Source: an uncultured Clostridia bacterium
Lineage (GTDB): Bacteria > Bacillota > Clostridia > Oscillospirales > Oscillospiraceae
Direction of reading: 5' to 3'
NCBI GenBank assembly: GCA_946625125.1
Contig: CAMOSU010000004.1
Span: 1 to 50,802 of the forward strand
DNA length: 50,802 bases
The position numbers were made by a program, and so were the translations under genes. Every line of letters begins with the position of its first letter. Positions within the stretch are counted from its first letter, which is position 1. This document shows positions 6,896 to 15,473 of this stretch, piece by piece. The notes beneath the pieces were generated by a model that saw nothing but the letters and a program-made list of their open reading frames with translations, was not told the DNA's origin and did no database searches.

Positions 6896-9442
6896 ATGTC
6901 ACCTGTTGTTTATTACGTTCTCTGCGGCGTCCTGACCCTGGGCGTCCTGGCGGGCATCGCTCTGATGAGCAAGGTCAAAACCGCCGTCACCGGCAACCTG
7001 CTCTCCGCCCTTTGCATGGCGGCTGCCATCGTCCTGACCCTGATCCACGCGGGGATCTTTGACAAGCCCTCCGACCTCTGGCTCTGCCTGATCGTGACGG
7101 TCATCGGTCTGGTGGTGGGTCTGCTCTGGGCAGCCCGCATCAAGATGATCGAAATGCCCGAAATCGTTGCGCTCTTCAACGGCTTCGGCGGCGCCGCCTC
7201 CGCGCTTGTGGCCCTGGCCACCCTGATCTTCCTCCCCCGGGAGAGCATGAATCTGTTTGCCCTGATCACCGGCGCCATCGCCCTGGCCGTGGGTATGATC
7301 ACCCTGACCGGCTCCCTGATCGCCGGCGGCAAGCTGCATAAGATCATCAACGGCCGTCCCGTGATCTGGAAGGGCCATAAGCTCATCCTCAACACCACCA
7401 TGGTTCTGGTGGTGGTCACCATGGCGCTGATCATCTTTGTCTCCGGGATTCCCATGTGGCTGAGCTGCCTGCTCTGCGCAGCGCTGTCTGCCTTCTTCGG
7501 CGTTGCCTTCGCCCTGCGCGTGGGCGGCGCGGATATGCCCATTACCATCTCCCTGCTGAACTCCCTCTCCGGCGTGGCCGGCTCCATTGCCGGTATGGCC
7601 ATCGGGGACCCGCTGCTGGTGGCCGTGGGCGGCGTGGTGGGCGCCTCCGGCCTTCTGCTGACCCAGATCATGTGCAAGGCGATGAACCGTCACCTGGGCG
7701 ACATCCTCCTGGGCAAGACCTCCGCTCCCGCCAAAAAGGCCCCGGCGCCCAAGGCCGAAGCTGCCCCTGCCCCCAAGACCGAGACTGCTCCCGCTCCGGC
7801 CCCCAAGACCGAGAGCGCTCCCGCGCCCAAGGCCGAAATGACCCCCGGCCAGATTCTGGCCGCGGCCAAGCGGGTCATCATTGTTCCCGGTTACGGCATG
7901 GCTCTGGCCCAGGCCCAGCATCAGGTTAAGAAGCTGGCTGACACCCTGGAGGCCGACGGCGTGGAGGTGGAGTTTGCCATCCATCCTGTGGCGGGCCGTA
8001 TGCCCGGCCATATGAACGTGCTGCTGGCCGAGGCCGACGTTCCCTATGAGAAGCTGCATGAGATGGAGGAGATCAACCCCCGCTTTGCGGACTGCGACGC
8101 GGCCATCGTCATCGGCGCCAACGACGTGACGAACCCCGCCGCCAACACCGCCGAGGGCACCCCCATCTACGGGATGCCGGTGCTGGACGTGGAGAAGGCG
8201 AAGCACATCTTCATCTGCAACTACGACCTCAAGCCCGGCTACGCGGGGGTGGAGAACCCGATCTACACCCGAAAGACCGGCGTGACCCTGATGCTGGGGG
8301 ACGCGAAAAAGACCGTGGACGAGCTGTGCGCGGCCTATACCGAGGCGAAGAACCCCAAGGGCAGCGCCCCGGCGGAGCCCCAGCGGGAGAACGCCCCCGG
8401 CCAGATTCTGGCTGCCGCCAAGCATGTCATCATCGTTCCCGGCTACGGCATGGCTCTGGCCCAGGCCCAACATCAGGTTAAGAAGCTGGCTGACACCCTG
8501 GAAGCCGACGGCGTGGAGGTGGAGTTTGCCATCCATCCTGTGGCGGGCCGTATGCCCGGCCATATGAACGTGCTGCTGGCCGAGGCCGACGTTCCCTATG
8601 AGAAGCTGCATGAGATGGAGGAGATCAACCCCCGCTTTGCGGACTGCGACGCGGCCATCGTCATCGGCGCCAACGACGTGACGAACCCCGCCGCCAACAC
8701 CGCCGAGGGCACCCCCATCTACGGGATGCCGGTGCTGGACGTGGAGAAGGCGAAGCACATCTTCATCTGCAACTACGACCTCAAGCCCGGCTACGCGGGG
8801 GTGGAGAACCCGATCTACACCCGAAAGACCGGTGTGACCCTGATGCTGGGGGACGCCAAGAAGACCGTGGACGAGCTGTGCGCGGCCTATACCGAGGCAA
8901 AGAACGCCCGGAGCGCCGCTCCGGCGGAGACCAAGCGGGAGGACGCCCCCGGTCAGATTCTGGCTGCCGCCAAGCATGTCATTATCGTTCCCGGCTACGG
9001 CATGGCCTTGGCCCAGGCCCAGCACCTGGTCAAGCAGCTTGCCGATAAGCTGAAGGCCAACGGCGCGGAAGTGGAGTTTGCCATCCATCCCGTGGCGGGC
9101 CGTATGCCCGGCCATATGAACGTGCTGCTGGCGGAGGCTGATGTTCCCTATGAAGAGCTGCATGAGATGGAGGAGATCAACCCCCGCTTCGAGGACTGCG
9201 ACGCCGCCGTGATCATCGGCGCTTCCGACGTGGTGAACCCCGCCGCCAACACCGCCGAGGGGACTCCCATCTACGGCATGCCCGTGCTCCGGGCTGAGGA
9301 AGCCCGGCACATTCTGGTGTGCAACTACGACGACAAGCCCGGCTACGCTGGGGTTCCCAACCCCATCTATCAGCAGGAAAACACCATCATGCTCCTGGGC
9401 GACGCCAAGGAGACCCTGAACAAGCTTCTGGCTTCCTTCTGA
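6896..9442 (+). CDS. pntB: NAD(P) transhydrogenase subunit beta with three tandem domain III copies
   Basis: This 848-residue subunit is far longer than the usual roughly 460. Residues 1-270 are a normal domain II of about nine membrane helices (for example PEIVALFNGFGGAASALVAL and RVGGADMPITISLLNS). An Ala/Pro/Lys linker (about 273-315) leads to three NADP(H)-binding domain III copies starting at 7844, 8396 and 8948, exactly 552 bp or 184 residues apart, joined by short Ala/Pro/Lys/Glu linkers. Each keeps VPGYGMALAQAQ, AGRMPGHMNVLLAEADVPY and the Asp of GA(N/S)DV. Copies 1 and 2 are almost identical in DNA; copy 3 is more diverged and has the usual C-terminus. In all copies the Lys-Arg seen before GYAG in E. 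coli PntB is Asn-Tyr. AAGGAGG precedes the ATG. Tandem assembly error is possible and should be excluded. Confidence 0.93.
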   Translation: MSPVVYYVLCGVLTLGVLAGIALMSKVKTAVTGNLLSALCMAAAIVLTLIHAGIFDKPSDLWLCLIVTVIGLVVGLLWAARIKMIEMPEIVALFNGFGGAASALVALATLIFLPRESMNLFALITGAIALAVGMITLTGSLIAGGKLHKIINGRPVIWKGHKLILNTTMVLVVVTMALIIFVSGIPMWLSCLLCAALSAFFGVAFALRVGGADMPITISLLNSLSGVAGSIAGMAIGDPLLVAVGGVVGASGLLLTQIMCKAMNRHLGDILLGKTSAPAKKAPAPKAEAAPAPKTETAPAPAPKTESAPAPKAEMTPGQILAAAKRVIIVPGYGMALAQAQHQVKKLADTLEADGVEVEFAIHPVAGRMPGHMNVLLAEADVPYEKLHEMEEINPRFADCDAAIVIGANDVTNPAANTAEGTPIYGMPVLDVEKAKHIFICNYDLKPGYAGVENPIYTRKTGVTLMLGDAKKTVDELCAAYTEAKNPKGSAPAEPQRENAPGQILAAAKHVIIVPGYGMALAQAQHQVKKLADTLEADGVEVEFAIHPVAGRMPGHMNVLLAEADVPYEKLHEMEEINPRFADCDAAIVIGANDVTNPAANTAEGTPIYGMPVLDVEKAKHIFICNYDLKPGYAGVENPIYTRKTGVTLMLGDAKKTVDELCAAYTEAKNARSAAPAETKREDAPGQILAAAKHVIIVPGYGMALAQAQHLVKQLADKLKANGAEVEFAIHPVAGRMPGHMNVLLAEADVPYEELHEMEEINPRFEDCDAAVIIGASDVVNPAANTAEGTPIYGMPVLRAEEARHILVCNYDDKPGYAGVPNPIYQQENTIMLLGDAKETLNKLLASF
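7844..9439 (+). repeat. Three 552-bp in-frame tandem repeats inside pntB
   Basis: Units begin at CCCGG(C/T)CAGATTCTGGC at 7844, 8396 and 8948. Units 1 and 2 match almost base for base over long stretches, for example from about 7915 to 8320 against 8467 to 8872. Unit 3 is recognisably the same but has many substitutions and stops at the gene end without the inter-repeat linker. The near-identity indicates recent duplication or ongoing gene conversion. Confidence 0.95.
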
Positions 9443-9450
9443 TACCGCGA

Positions 9451-9486
9451 AAAAGGCCCTCTGTGCCGCGGCACAGAGGGCCTTTT
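9451..9486. terminator. Bidirectional terminator between pntB and the BY-kinase operon
   Basis: A 17-bp perfect stem (9451-9467 with 9470-9486) has four A on its left flank and TTTT plus further T on its right, so it can end transcripts from both convergent operons. Confidence 0.88.
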
Positions 9487-9493
9487 GTTGTTT

Positions 9494-10999
9494 TTATTTC
9501 TTGTACTCCTCGGAGTCCCCGTCGTTGTTTTTGCTTTTGTGGGTGTAGCCCTTTCCGTAGCCATAGCCGTAGCCGTACCCGTACCCGTACCCGTACCCGT
9601 AGCCGTACCCGTAAGCCCCTCGGCGGGAGGAATAGCCGTAGCCGCTGGAGCTGGTGTTCCGCTGGGTCTGATTCAGCACGCAGCCGATGAAGCGGACTTC
9701 CATGCCGTTGAGGGTGCTGGCGCTGTTGAGCACAGAGGACCGGGCCACATAGTCCTGACGGACCACGTAGATGACCCCGTCTACCCAGTGGGACAGGCTG
9801 GCGGCGTCGGAGAGCAGACCGCTGGGGGGCGTGTCCACAATGACGAAGTCGGAGTGCTGCCGCAGCACCTTCATTACGCTCTGGAGCTTGGGAGAGGAGA
9901 GGAAATTCTGGGGCTGGTCTGCCAGCTTGTCCCCGCTGAGCAGGCGGATTGTAGAGCCCTCCACCGAAGTCAGGGCGGATTCCAGATCATTGTCCTGTTC
10001 CTCGATGAGCTCCACCAGGCCGCGGGTAGGTTCTGTGATGCCGAAGAGATCCTTCAGAGTCTGCTTCCGCAGGTCGCAGTCCACCAGGATCACCCGGCTG
10101 CCCTGCTCGGCCAGGGCCAGGGCCAGGTTGGCGGAGAGAGTGGATTTTCCCTCCCCGGGAATGGTGGAGGTGACCATAATGACCTTGGCCCGCTGGTGCT
10201 CCAGCTCCTTCTTGAGCTGGAAGCGCACGGAACGAATTGCCTCGGAATAGCTCTCATCCAGCTTGGAGTTTGTCAGCAGCACCGTCCGATTGGCCTTGGT
10301 GCGGGCCTTGAAGCGCACCTGGGGCAGCAGTCCCAGGCAGGGAATGTTCAGCAGATCCCGAAGGTCCTCGGAATTGTGGACGGTTTTGCGGAAGAAGGCG
10401 AACAGACCCACCAGCCCCATTCCCAGGGCAAAGCCGATCATGGCCCATTTCGCGGCGGATTCTACAAAGCTTGGAGGGTTGACGGGCTCCGTGGGGAGAG
10501 CGGCCTCGTCGAAAACCTCCAGGCTGAAGCTGCCCAGAATGCTGTTGCCCGCCTCCGGAAATACCTCCGCCGCCATGTGCAGTCCATTGTAGGCCAGCTC
10601 CGGGCTGGAGGCTCTGGCAGTGAAGATCAGCATGGTGGCCTCCGCCCGACAGCTCACTGAGGCGGGCAGGGTGCTGCTGCCGTACTTCTCCTTCATCAGC
10701 TCCAGAGTCTGGTCGGCACTCATCACATAGGGATACGAGGCGGCCAGCTTTGCGGCGGCGTTGGCGTCCAGATAGCTTCCGTAGCTGTTGAGGTCAATGG
10801 CCCCTGTCTGGTTGGCGCTTACCCGGTAGACCGCGAAGGTTTCGTAGGTCGGGCTGTAAGCCCGACGGGTCCGATAGAATTGAAAGCCCCCCAGCGCCAG
10901 GCAAAGCAGCAGAGGAATCCAGAACAGGCGGGGAAGGGTCCGCAAAAAATTGTGCCACAGGATGGAAAAATCAAACTCGCCGGTTTTTTTGTTTTCCAT
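9494..10999 (-). CDS. BY-kinase with fused Wzz domain and Tyr-Gly tail (polysaccharide co-polymerase)
   Basis: A 501-residue protein that combines a Wzz/CapA-like membrane part with a CapB/Wzc-like bacterial tyrosine kinase. There is a membrane helix near residues 22-40 and another near 188-205, with an external region between. The cytosolic domain has Walker A TSTIPGEGKSTLSANLALAL (about residue 280), Walker A' VILVDCDLRKQTL and Walker B FVIVDTPPSGL. The C-terminus has a run of alternating Tyr and Gly (nt about 9540-9640), the autophosphorylation tail, then a Lys/Asp-rich end. Such kinases set chain length and export of capsule or exopolysaccharide by cycles of phosphorylation. It is last in a four-gene operon, one base after the related gene upstream, with GGAGG inside that gene's end. 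Confidence 0.9.
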   Translation of the reverse strand: MENKKTGEFDFSILWHNFLRTLPRLFWIPLLLCLALGGFQFYRTRRAYSPTYETFAVYRVSANQTGAIDLNSYGSYLDANAAAKLAASYPYVMSADQTLELMKEKYGSSTLPASVSCRAEATMLIFTARASSPELAYNGLHMAAEVFPEAGNSILGSFSLEVFDEAALPTEPVNPPSFVESAAKWAMIGFALGMGLVGLFAFFRKTVHNSEDLRDLLNIPCLGLLPQVRFKARTKANRTVLLTNSKLDESYSEAIRSVRFQLKKELEHQRAKVIMVTSTIPGEGKSTLSANLALALAEQGSRVILVDCDLRKQTLKDLFGITEPTRGLVELIEEQDNDLESALTSVEGSTIRLLSGDKLADQPQNFLSSPKLQSVMKVLRQHSDFVIVDTPPSGLLSDAASLSHWVDGVIYVVRQDYVARSSVLNSASTLNGMEVRFIGCVLNQTQRNTSSSGYGYSSRRGAYGYGYGYGYGYGYGYGYGYGKGYTHKSKNNDGDSEEYKK

Positions 11000-11000
11000 G

Positions 11001-12572
11001 TCAATCCTCCTTTCCCTTCCGCTTGGAGGTGTTCAGCTCCACATCCCGGGCTTCGCTGTCCGCGCTCTTTTTGGAGGCCGATCCGCTGTAATAGCTATAG
11101 CCGTAGCCCTTTTTGCTCCCGGCGCTGGCGCTGTGATAGCCGTAGGCGTAGCTGCGTCCATAGCCGTAACCGTAGCCGTAGCGATGTCCTCCCACCAGCC
11201 GCGCGGCAAAGTTGAGGGTATGCACGTCGTTGAATACAAAGCCCAGGAACCGGGCCTTGCAGCGGTTGAGGCTGTCCACGGCGTCGTTGATGTTCTTATC
11301 CTGCACCACGTCCTGCCGCACCACCAGAATGGAGGCGTCCGCCATATCGGAGAGCACCTCGCTGTCGGTGAAGAAGCCCATGGGGGAGGAGTCCAGGATC
11401 ACATAGTCGAAGTTCTCCCGCAGAATCTCCAGCAAGCTGCCCATCCGCTCTGAGCCCAGCAGCTCTCCGGAGTGGCGCTTCACGTTGGAGGCGAAGAGGA
11501 AGAAGAGATTCTCCGCCTTGCGGTAATGCAGGGCCTTCACCAACTGCTTCGGGTCCAGCTCCTGCCTGAGCAGGGCATTCAGGGTAACGGTCTTCTCCGA
11601 GGCCTCAAAGATCAGATGCTGGGCGGATTTCCGCAGGTCGCAGTCCACCAGAAGCACCTTCTTATGACGCTTCGCCAGACTCAGGGCCAGATTCGCGGCC
11701 ACGGTGGATTTGCCCTCGTTTTCACTGACGGAGCAGATCAGGAAGGTCTTGCTCCCGTCCTTCCGGTTGGCATGCTCCACATGGGTACGGAGCTGATGAA
11801 CCGTCTCCACATACAAAAACGAGGTGGTGGGATTGGAAATCAGCAGGGCGGTTTTCCGCTTTCGGAGCAGGCTGCGCAGTGTTCTGCGTTTTTTCTGGTG
11901 GTTCAGCGTCACCAGGAGCCGGGCATCCACCTGGTTTCTGGCCCCCTCCAGGGTCTGAACCGTGCCGGAGGTGATGCACAGCACCGCCAGCAAGGCCACC
12001 ATGACCAGGGCTCCGATGGGGGCGGCCGTCAGAATCGCCTTGCGGCGGCTGGCCCGAAGAAAGCCTCTGTCCGGCACCTGAGGCGCTGTGACCGGCTCCA
12101 GCATCACAGAGTCAAAGACGTACTGGGTGTAGTCCTCATAGTGCTCCAGAATGCCGGTACACATATAGTAGGCGGCCCTGGGGGAAGGTCCTGTCGCCTG
12201 GACCTGAACCAGATTCGTCCCTCCCACGGAGGTGGATTGCACCGTGGTGTCGTCCACTTCAGGCCCGCAGAGCCGCTTGACCCGGCTCACCAGGGTGGTG
12301 CCGGACAGCAGGGAGGCAAACTGCTCCGCGGTGGAGGCAGTCACCGCCGCGGTGCCGCTCTGATAGACGGAGGAGCTGATTCGGGGCGTCACCACCAGGG
12401 TGGCCGTACAGGTATAGCTGGGATGCACCAGCAGCACCGTACCGATGTAGGCCAGCAGGGCAAAAAGCCCCGCGCTCATCAGCACCATCCAAAGGTTTCG
12501 GACGATCCGCCGAATGACGCAATAGGGTTCAACCTCCGCCCAGACAGATTCCGTTCGCTGCGATTGTTTCAT
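11001..12572 (-). CDS. Second BY-kinase with fused Wzz domain and Tyr-rich tail
   Basis: A 523-residue paralogue of the next gene. Membrane helices lie near residues 29-50 and 181-203 with a Wzz-like external part between. The kinase has Walker A CSVSENEGKSTVAANLALSL (about residues 278-297), Walker A' VLLVDCDLRKSAQ and Walker B VILDSSPMGFF, where DSSP replaces the usual DTPP. The tail contains GYGYGYGRSYAYGYHS and GYGYSYYSGS, richer in Ser than that of its partner, then a charged end. Two full-length fused kinases in a row are unusual, since Firmicutes more often encode a separate activator and kinase; they may form hetero-oligomers or serve two polymers. Substrate is not shown, as no glycosyltransferases or Wzx/Wzy are in the window. 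Confidence 0.88.
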   Translation of the reverse strand: MKQSQRTESVWAEVEPYCVIRRIVRNLWMVLMSAGLFALLAYIGTVLLVHPSYTCTATLVVTPRISSSVYQSGTAAVTASTAEQFASLLSGTTLVSRVKRLCGPEVDDTTVQSTSVGGTNLVQVQATGPSPRAAYYMCTGILEHYEDYTQYVFDSVMLEPVTAPQVPDRGFLRASRRKAILTAAPIGALVMVALLAVLCITSGTVQTLEGARNQVDARLLVTLNHQKKRRTLRSLLRKRKTALLISNPTTSFLYVETVHQLRTHVEHANRKDGSKTFLICSVSENEGKSTVAANLALSLAKRHKKVLLVDCDLRKSAQHLIFEASEKTVTLNALLRQELDPKQLVKALHYRKAENLFFLFASNVKRHSGELLGSERMGSLLEILRENFDYVILDSSPMGFFTDSEVLSDMADASILVVRQDVVQDKNINDAVDSLNRCKARFLGFVFNDVHTLNFAARLVGGHRYGYGYGYGRSYAYGYHSASAGSKKGYGYSYYSGSASKKSADSEARDVELNTSKRKGKED

Positions 12573-12581
12573 ATCGTAACC

Positions 12582-13415
12582 TCACTCCACCACCACGGTA
12601 AGGATTGCCGTGGCAAGCTCGCCGGATTCACCGGTGTAGTAATAATACACCTCATAGACGCCGGGGCTGTCCATATCCACCCCGGATTGGTTGATGGACA
12701 CCTTGGAAAGAGGAATCTCCTCCTCCCCGCTCAGCAGCGGGTCTTTGACAGACGCCAGATAGCGGCGGAACTTTACCGTCTCTCCCTGCTGGAGATAGAC
12801 GAGGTATTCTGTCAGCTCGATCACAGGCCTGGAGGCGGATTTATCCACAATCTGAATGGTCAGAGGCAGGTAGATGGTATCCCCCATCCGATTGGTGGCG
12901 CTGAGCCGGGCGGTATAGGTGCCGGGGGTGCTGTTGAGCACGTTGGACTCCTCCAGCCGCAGCCGCCCCGAAATGTCCCCGTCCCGCTGATCCGTCACGG
13001 TGACGGAGCCTCTGAAATTCACCGTATCTCCCATGTTGAACACCATGGGCCGCAGCAGCTTGAAGCGGGGGGAGCTGTAATCCTTATAGCGTACAGTCCT
13101 GCTGTAGGTGGCGTAGTTGGAGGCCTCGTCGAACACGATATAGCTGACCTTCACATCCGTCTCATTGATCAGGGTGGAGATGTCCCGCACCCGGATCTGG
13201 CCGCTCAGATCCCCATCCATGTTGTCGTAGGCGTACAGACCCTCCACCAGCGCCTCCGAAGGGTCTGTCACGCTGACCTCCAGCAGATCGGTGTCGGAAC
13301 GAAAGGCGGGAGGGCTGGTGTCCTCATGGGTGTATTGATACAGCCAAAGGGCGCCGGCTCCCAAAAAAGCCGCGACAAACAGAATAATCAGCGTAATTCG
13401 GATATATCTCAGCAT
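12582..13415 (-). CDS. Membrane-anchored Ig-like/DUF5011-type repeat protein in EPS operon
   Basis: A 277-residue protein with an N-terminal membrane anchor (IRITLIILFVAAFLGAGALWLY) and an extracellular part of about three beta-sandwich repeats. Repeat features include YAYDNMDGDLSGQIRVRD with VSYIVFDEASNYATYSRTV, and DQRDGDISGRLRL with PGTYTARLSATNRMGDT, matching the D-x-x-DGD and GTYTV-x-D patterns of DUF5011 and related Ig-like domains. The third repeat is more diverged. There is no Cys for a lipid anchor. It lies between the phosphatase (12 bp) and the first kinase (9 bp) and is translated from AAGGAGAG. A role in holding or guiding polymer at the cell surface, or as partner of the Wzz domains, is inferred only from this position. 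Confidence 0.72.
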   Translation of the reverse strand: MLRYIRITLIILFVAAFLGAGALWLYQYTHEDTSPPAFRSDTDLLEVSVTDPSEALVEGLYAYDNMDGDLSGQIRVRDISTLINETDVKVSYIVFDEASNYATYSRTVRYKDYSSPRFKLLRPMVFNMGDTVNFRGSVTVTDQRDGDISGRLRLEESNVLNSTPGTYTARLSATNRMGDTIYLPLTIQIVDKSASRPVIELTEYLVYLQQGETVKFRRYLASVKDPLLSGEEEIPLSKVSINQSGVDMDSPGVYEVYYYYTGESGELATAILTVVVE

Positions 13416-13427
13416 GATATCTCTCCT

Positions 13428-14153
13428 TCATACAAGGGCTTGATCCCGGGCAATCCGAAGGGGATTGTCCCGGAGCAAAAGCCTCGGGTCCACTTCCGGG
13501 AAGCGGCGCTCCAGATGCTCCAGCAGCGCCCCCATGTGGGGCGTCCGGAAGCGGAAGTGATGGGCGTCAGAGGCAATCACCGCCACCGCGCCCCGGCGCA
13601 GCAGCAGGCTGGCGGTTTCCGCGGCCATCGGCCCCAGGTCCCCCAGCAGACTGCCCTTGTTGATTTGCAGCACCCGGCCCCGCTCCGACCAGAGCTGGGC
13701 CAGCTCCGGGGCGTTCTGCACGCAGTAATAGCGCTCCGGGTGGGCCACCACCGGCACCAGGCCCCGATCCTCCACCGCCCGCAGGCAGCGCTCCATATAA
13801 TCGGGGCTCTCGTCGAAGTAATACTCCACCAGCAGGTATCTGGAGCCGTTGAGGGTCATGAAGTCCCCCGCGTCCAGATGGTCCTCAAAATGCCCCCTGG
13901 CCAGAACCTCCGCTCCGGAAAGGATCTTCACCGGGATTCCATGGCTGTCTATGGCCTCCTGGAGTTTTGTGTAGGCCTGAATGAGCTCCGGGCCGCGGAA
14001 ATTCTTTTGCTCGTTCCGGGTGTTGCAGTGAGGGGTGGCGAAAATATGGGTCACGCCGGAGTCCGCCGCCAGGGCTGCCATTTCCAGGGAAATTTCCGGC
14101 GTTCCCGCGCCGTCGTCCAGCCCCGGCAGAATGTGGCAGTGCAGATCCAGCAT
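13428..14153 (-). CDS. CpsB/CapC-family PHP-type protein-tyrosine phosphatase
   Basis: A 241-residue metal-dependent phosphatase that removes phosphate from the Tyr tails of BY-kinases. The PHP-domain motifs are clear: MLDLHCHILPGLDDGA at the N-terminus, FATPHCNTRNEQK, GAEVL, VVAHPERYYCVQ and ASDAHHFRFRTP near the end. Length fits the CpsB/YwqE family. It leads the operon phosphatase, Ig-like protein, kinase, kinase, so both arms of the Tyr-phosphorylation cycle are made together. GGGGAGG precedes the start, and a promoter with consensus spacing lies 35 bp upstream. Confidence 0.94.
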   Translation of the reverse strand: MLDLHCHILPGLDDGAGTPEISLEMAALAADSGVTHIFATPHCNTRNEQKNFRGPELIQAYTKLQEAIDSHGIPVKILSGAEVLARGHFEDHLDAGDFMTLNGSRYLLVEYYFDESPDYMERCLRAVEDRGLVPVVAHPERYYCVQNAPELAQLWSERGRVLQINKGSLLGDLGPMAAETASLLLRRGAVAVIASDAHHFRFRTPHMGALLEHLERRFPEVDPRLLLRDNPLRIARDQALV

Positions 14154-14187
14154 CGCCTATACCTCCCCATCATAATGATTTCGTCTG

Positions 14188-14216
14188 ATGATATCATATT
14201 TTTCACATAATTTCAA
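14188..14216 (-). promoter_or_regulatory. Promoter of the CpsB/BY-kinase operon
   Basis: On the minus strand TTGAAA (14216-14211), a 17-nt spacer, then TATCAT (14193-14188). It is back to back with the gap promoter, about 60 bp apart. Confidence 0.75.
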
Positions 14217-14276
14217 CTGCCCGCAAGAAAAAAACCGGCATTGTCCATATTTTTTCCGGGAATTGGATAAAATAAC

Positions 14277-14305
14277 TGGACAAGCGGGAAAAATCGTTGT
14301 ATAAT
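14277..14305 (+). promoter_or_regulatory. Strong promoter of gap
   Basis: TGGACA (14277-14282), 17 nt, and a perfect TATAAT (14300-14305). The roughly 70-nt leader holds a small stem TGCGCC/GGCGCA (about 14346-14359) before the RBS, which may stabilise this abundant mRNA. Confidence 0.82.
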
Positions 14306-14381
14306 GACGCAAACGATTTCACAACTCGTTTTACCAAAAAAAATTTGCGCCAAGGCGCATGAAAAATGGAGGAACTCAATT

Positions 14382-15413
14382 ATGTCTGTCAAAGTTGCTA
14401 TCAACGGTTTTGGACGCATCGGCCGTCTGGCGTTCCGTCAGATGTTCGGAGACCCCGCCTACGAGATCGTCGCCATCAATGACCTGACCTCTTCCAAGAT
14501 GCTGGCCCACCTGCTGAAGTACGACTCCACCCAGGGCAACTACGCGCTGACCCACAAGGTCGAGTTCAACGAGGGCGAGGGCGAGGACAACTACATCGTT
14601 GTCGACGGCAAGAAGATCGTCATCTACAAGATGCCCAACGCGGCTGATCTGCCCTGGGGCAAGCTGGGTGTTGACGTGGTGCTGGAGTGCACCGGCTTCT
14701 ACACCAAGAAGGAAAAGGCTCAGGCTCACATCGACGCAGGCGCCAAGAAGGTTGTCATCTCCGCTCCCGCCGGCAACGACCTGCCCACCATCGTCTACAA
14801 CGTCAACCATGAGAAGCTGACCAAGGAAGACAACATCATCTCCGCTGCCTCCTGCACCACCAACTGCCTGGCGCCCATGGCCAAGGCTCTGAACGACTAC
14901 GCTCCCATCTGCTCCGGCATCATGACCACCGTTCATGCCTACACCGGCGACCAGATGCCTCTGGACGGCCCCCAGAGAAAGGGCGACCTGCGCCGCTCCC
15001 GCGCCGCTGCCGTGAACATCGTTCCCAACTCCACCGGCGCCGCCAAGGCCATCGGCCTGGTAATCCCCGAGCTGGCCGGCAAGCTCATCGGCTCCGCTCA
15101 GCGTGTTCCCACCCCCACCGGCTCCACCACCATCCTGATCGCCGTGGTCAAGAAGGCTGACGTCACCGTGGAGGGCATCAACGCCGCCATGAAGGCCGCC
15201 GCCAACGAGAGCTTCGGCTACAACGAGGACCAGATCGTCTCCTCCGACATCATCGGCAGCCGCTTCGGCTCCATCTTCGACGCCACCCAGACCATGGTCT
15301 CCAAGATCGACGACGAGACCTTCCAGGTTCAGGTCGTGTCCTGGTACGACAACGAGAACTCCTACACCAGCCAGATGGTCCGCACCATCAAGTACTTCTC
15401 CAACCTGCTGTAA
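14382..15413 (+). CDS. gap: Glyceraldehyde-3-phosphate dehydrogenase, type I
   Basis: A 343-residue glycolytic enzyme that oxidises glyceraldehyde 3-phosphate to 1,3-bisphosphoglycerate with NAD. It begins [20 protein letters not shown], the Rossmann start; the catalytic Cys is in [13 protein letters not shown], the catalytic His in [10 protein letters not shown], and the C-terminal [13 protein letters not shown] is typical. The residues at the end of the second strand read AINDLTS, where Asp favours NAD over NADP. TGGAGG lies about 9 nt before ATG 14382; an earlier ATG in frame overlaps the -10 box. Codon use is strongly biased towards C-ending codons, as expected for high expression. It is a single-gene unit. 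Confidence 0.97.
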   Translation: MSVKVAINGFGRIGRLAFRQMFGDPAYEIVAINDLTSSKMLAHLLKYDSTQGNYALTHKVEFNEGEGEDNYIVVDGKKIVIYKMPNAADLPWGKLGVDVVLECTGFYTKKEKAQAHIDAGAKKVVISAPAGNDLPTIVYNVNHEKLTKEDNIISAASCTTNCLAPMAKALNDYAPICSGIMTTVHAYTGDQMPLDGPQRKGDLRRSRAAAVNIVPNSTGAAKAIGLVIPELAGKLIGSAQRVPTPTGSTTILIAVVKKADVTVEGINAAMKAAANESFGYNEDQIVSSDIIGSRFGSIFDATQTMVSKIDDETFQVQVVSWYDNENSYTSQMVRTIKYFSNLL

Positions 15414-15425
15414 GCAAAAAGCCGC

Positions 15426-15470
15426 GACCCGCGGGGAGCCCGAAGCCGGGCCTCCCGCGGGTCCTTTTTT
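15426..15470 (+). terminator. Intrinsic terminator of gap
   Basis: GACCCGCGGG (15426-15435) pairs with CCCGCGGGTC (15454-15463), extended inside by GCCCG/CGGGC, followed by CTTTTTT. Confidence 0.9.
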
Positions 15471-15473
15471 GCG

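Noticed and set aside
11472-14210. A 912-codon plus-strand frame opposite the BY-kinase operon
   Set aside because: It runs antisense across four genes with clear families on the other strand and ends in their promoter region; it is a shadow.
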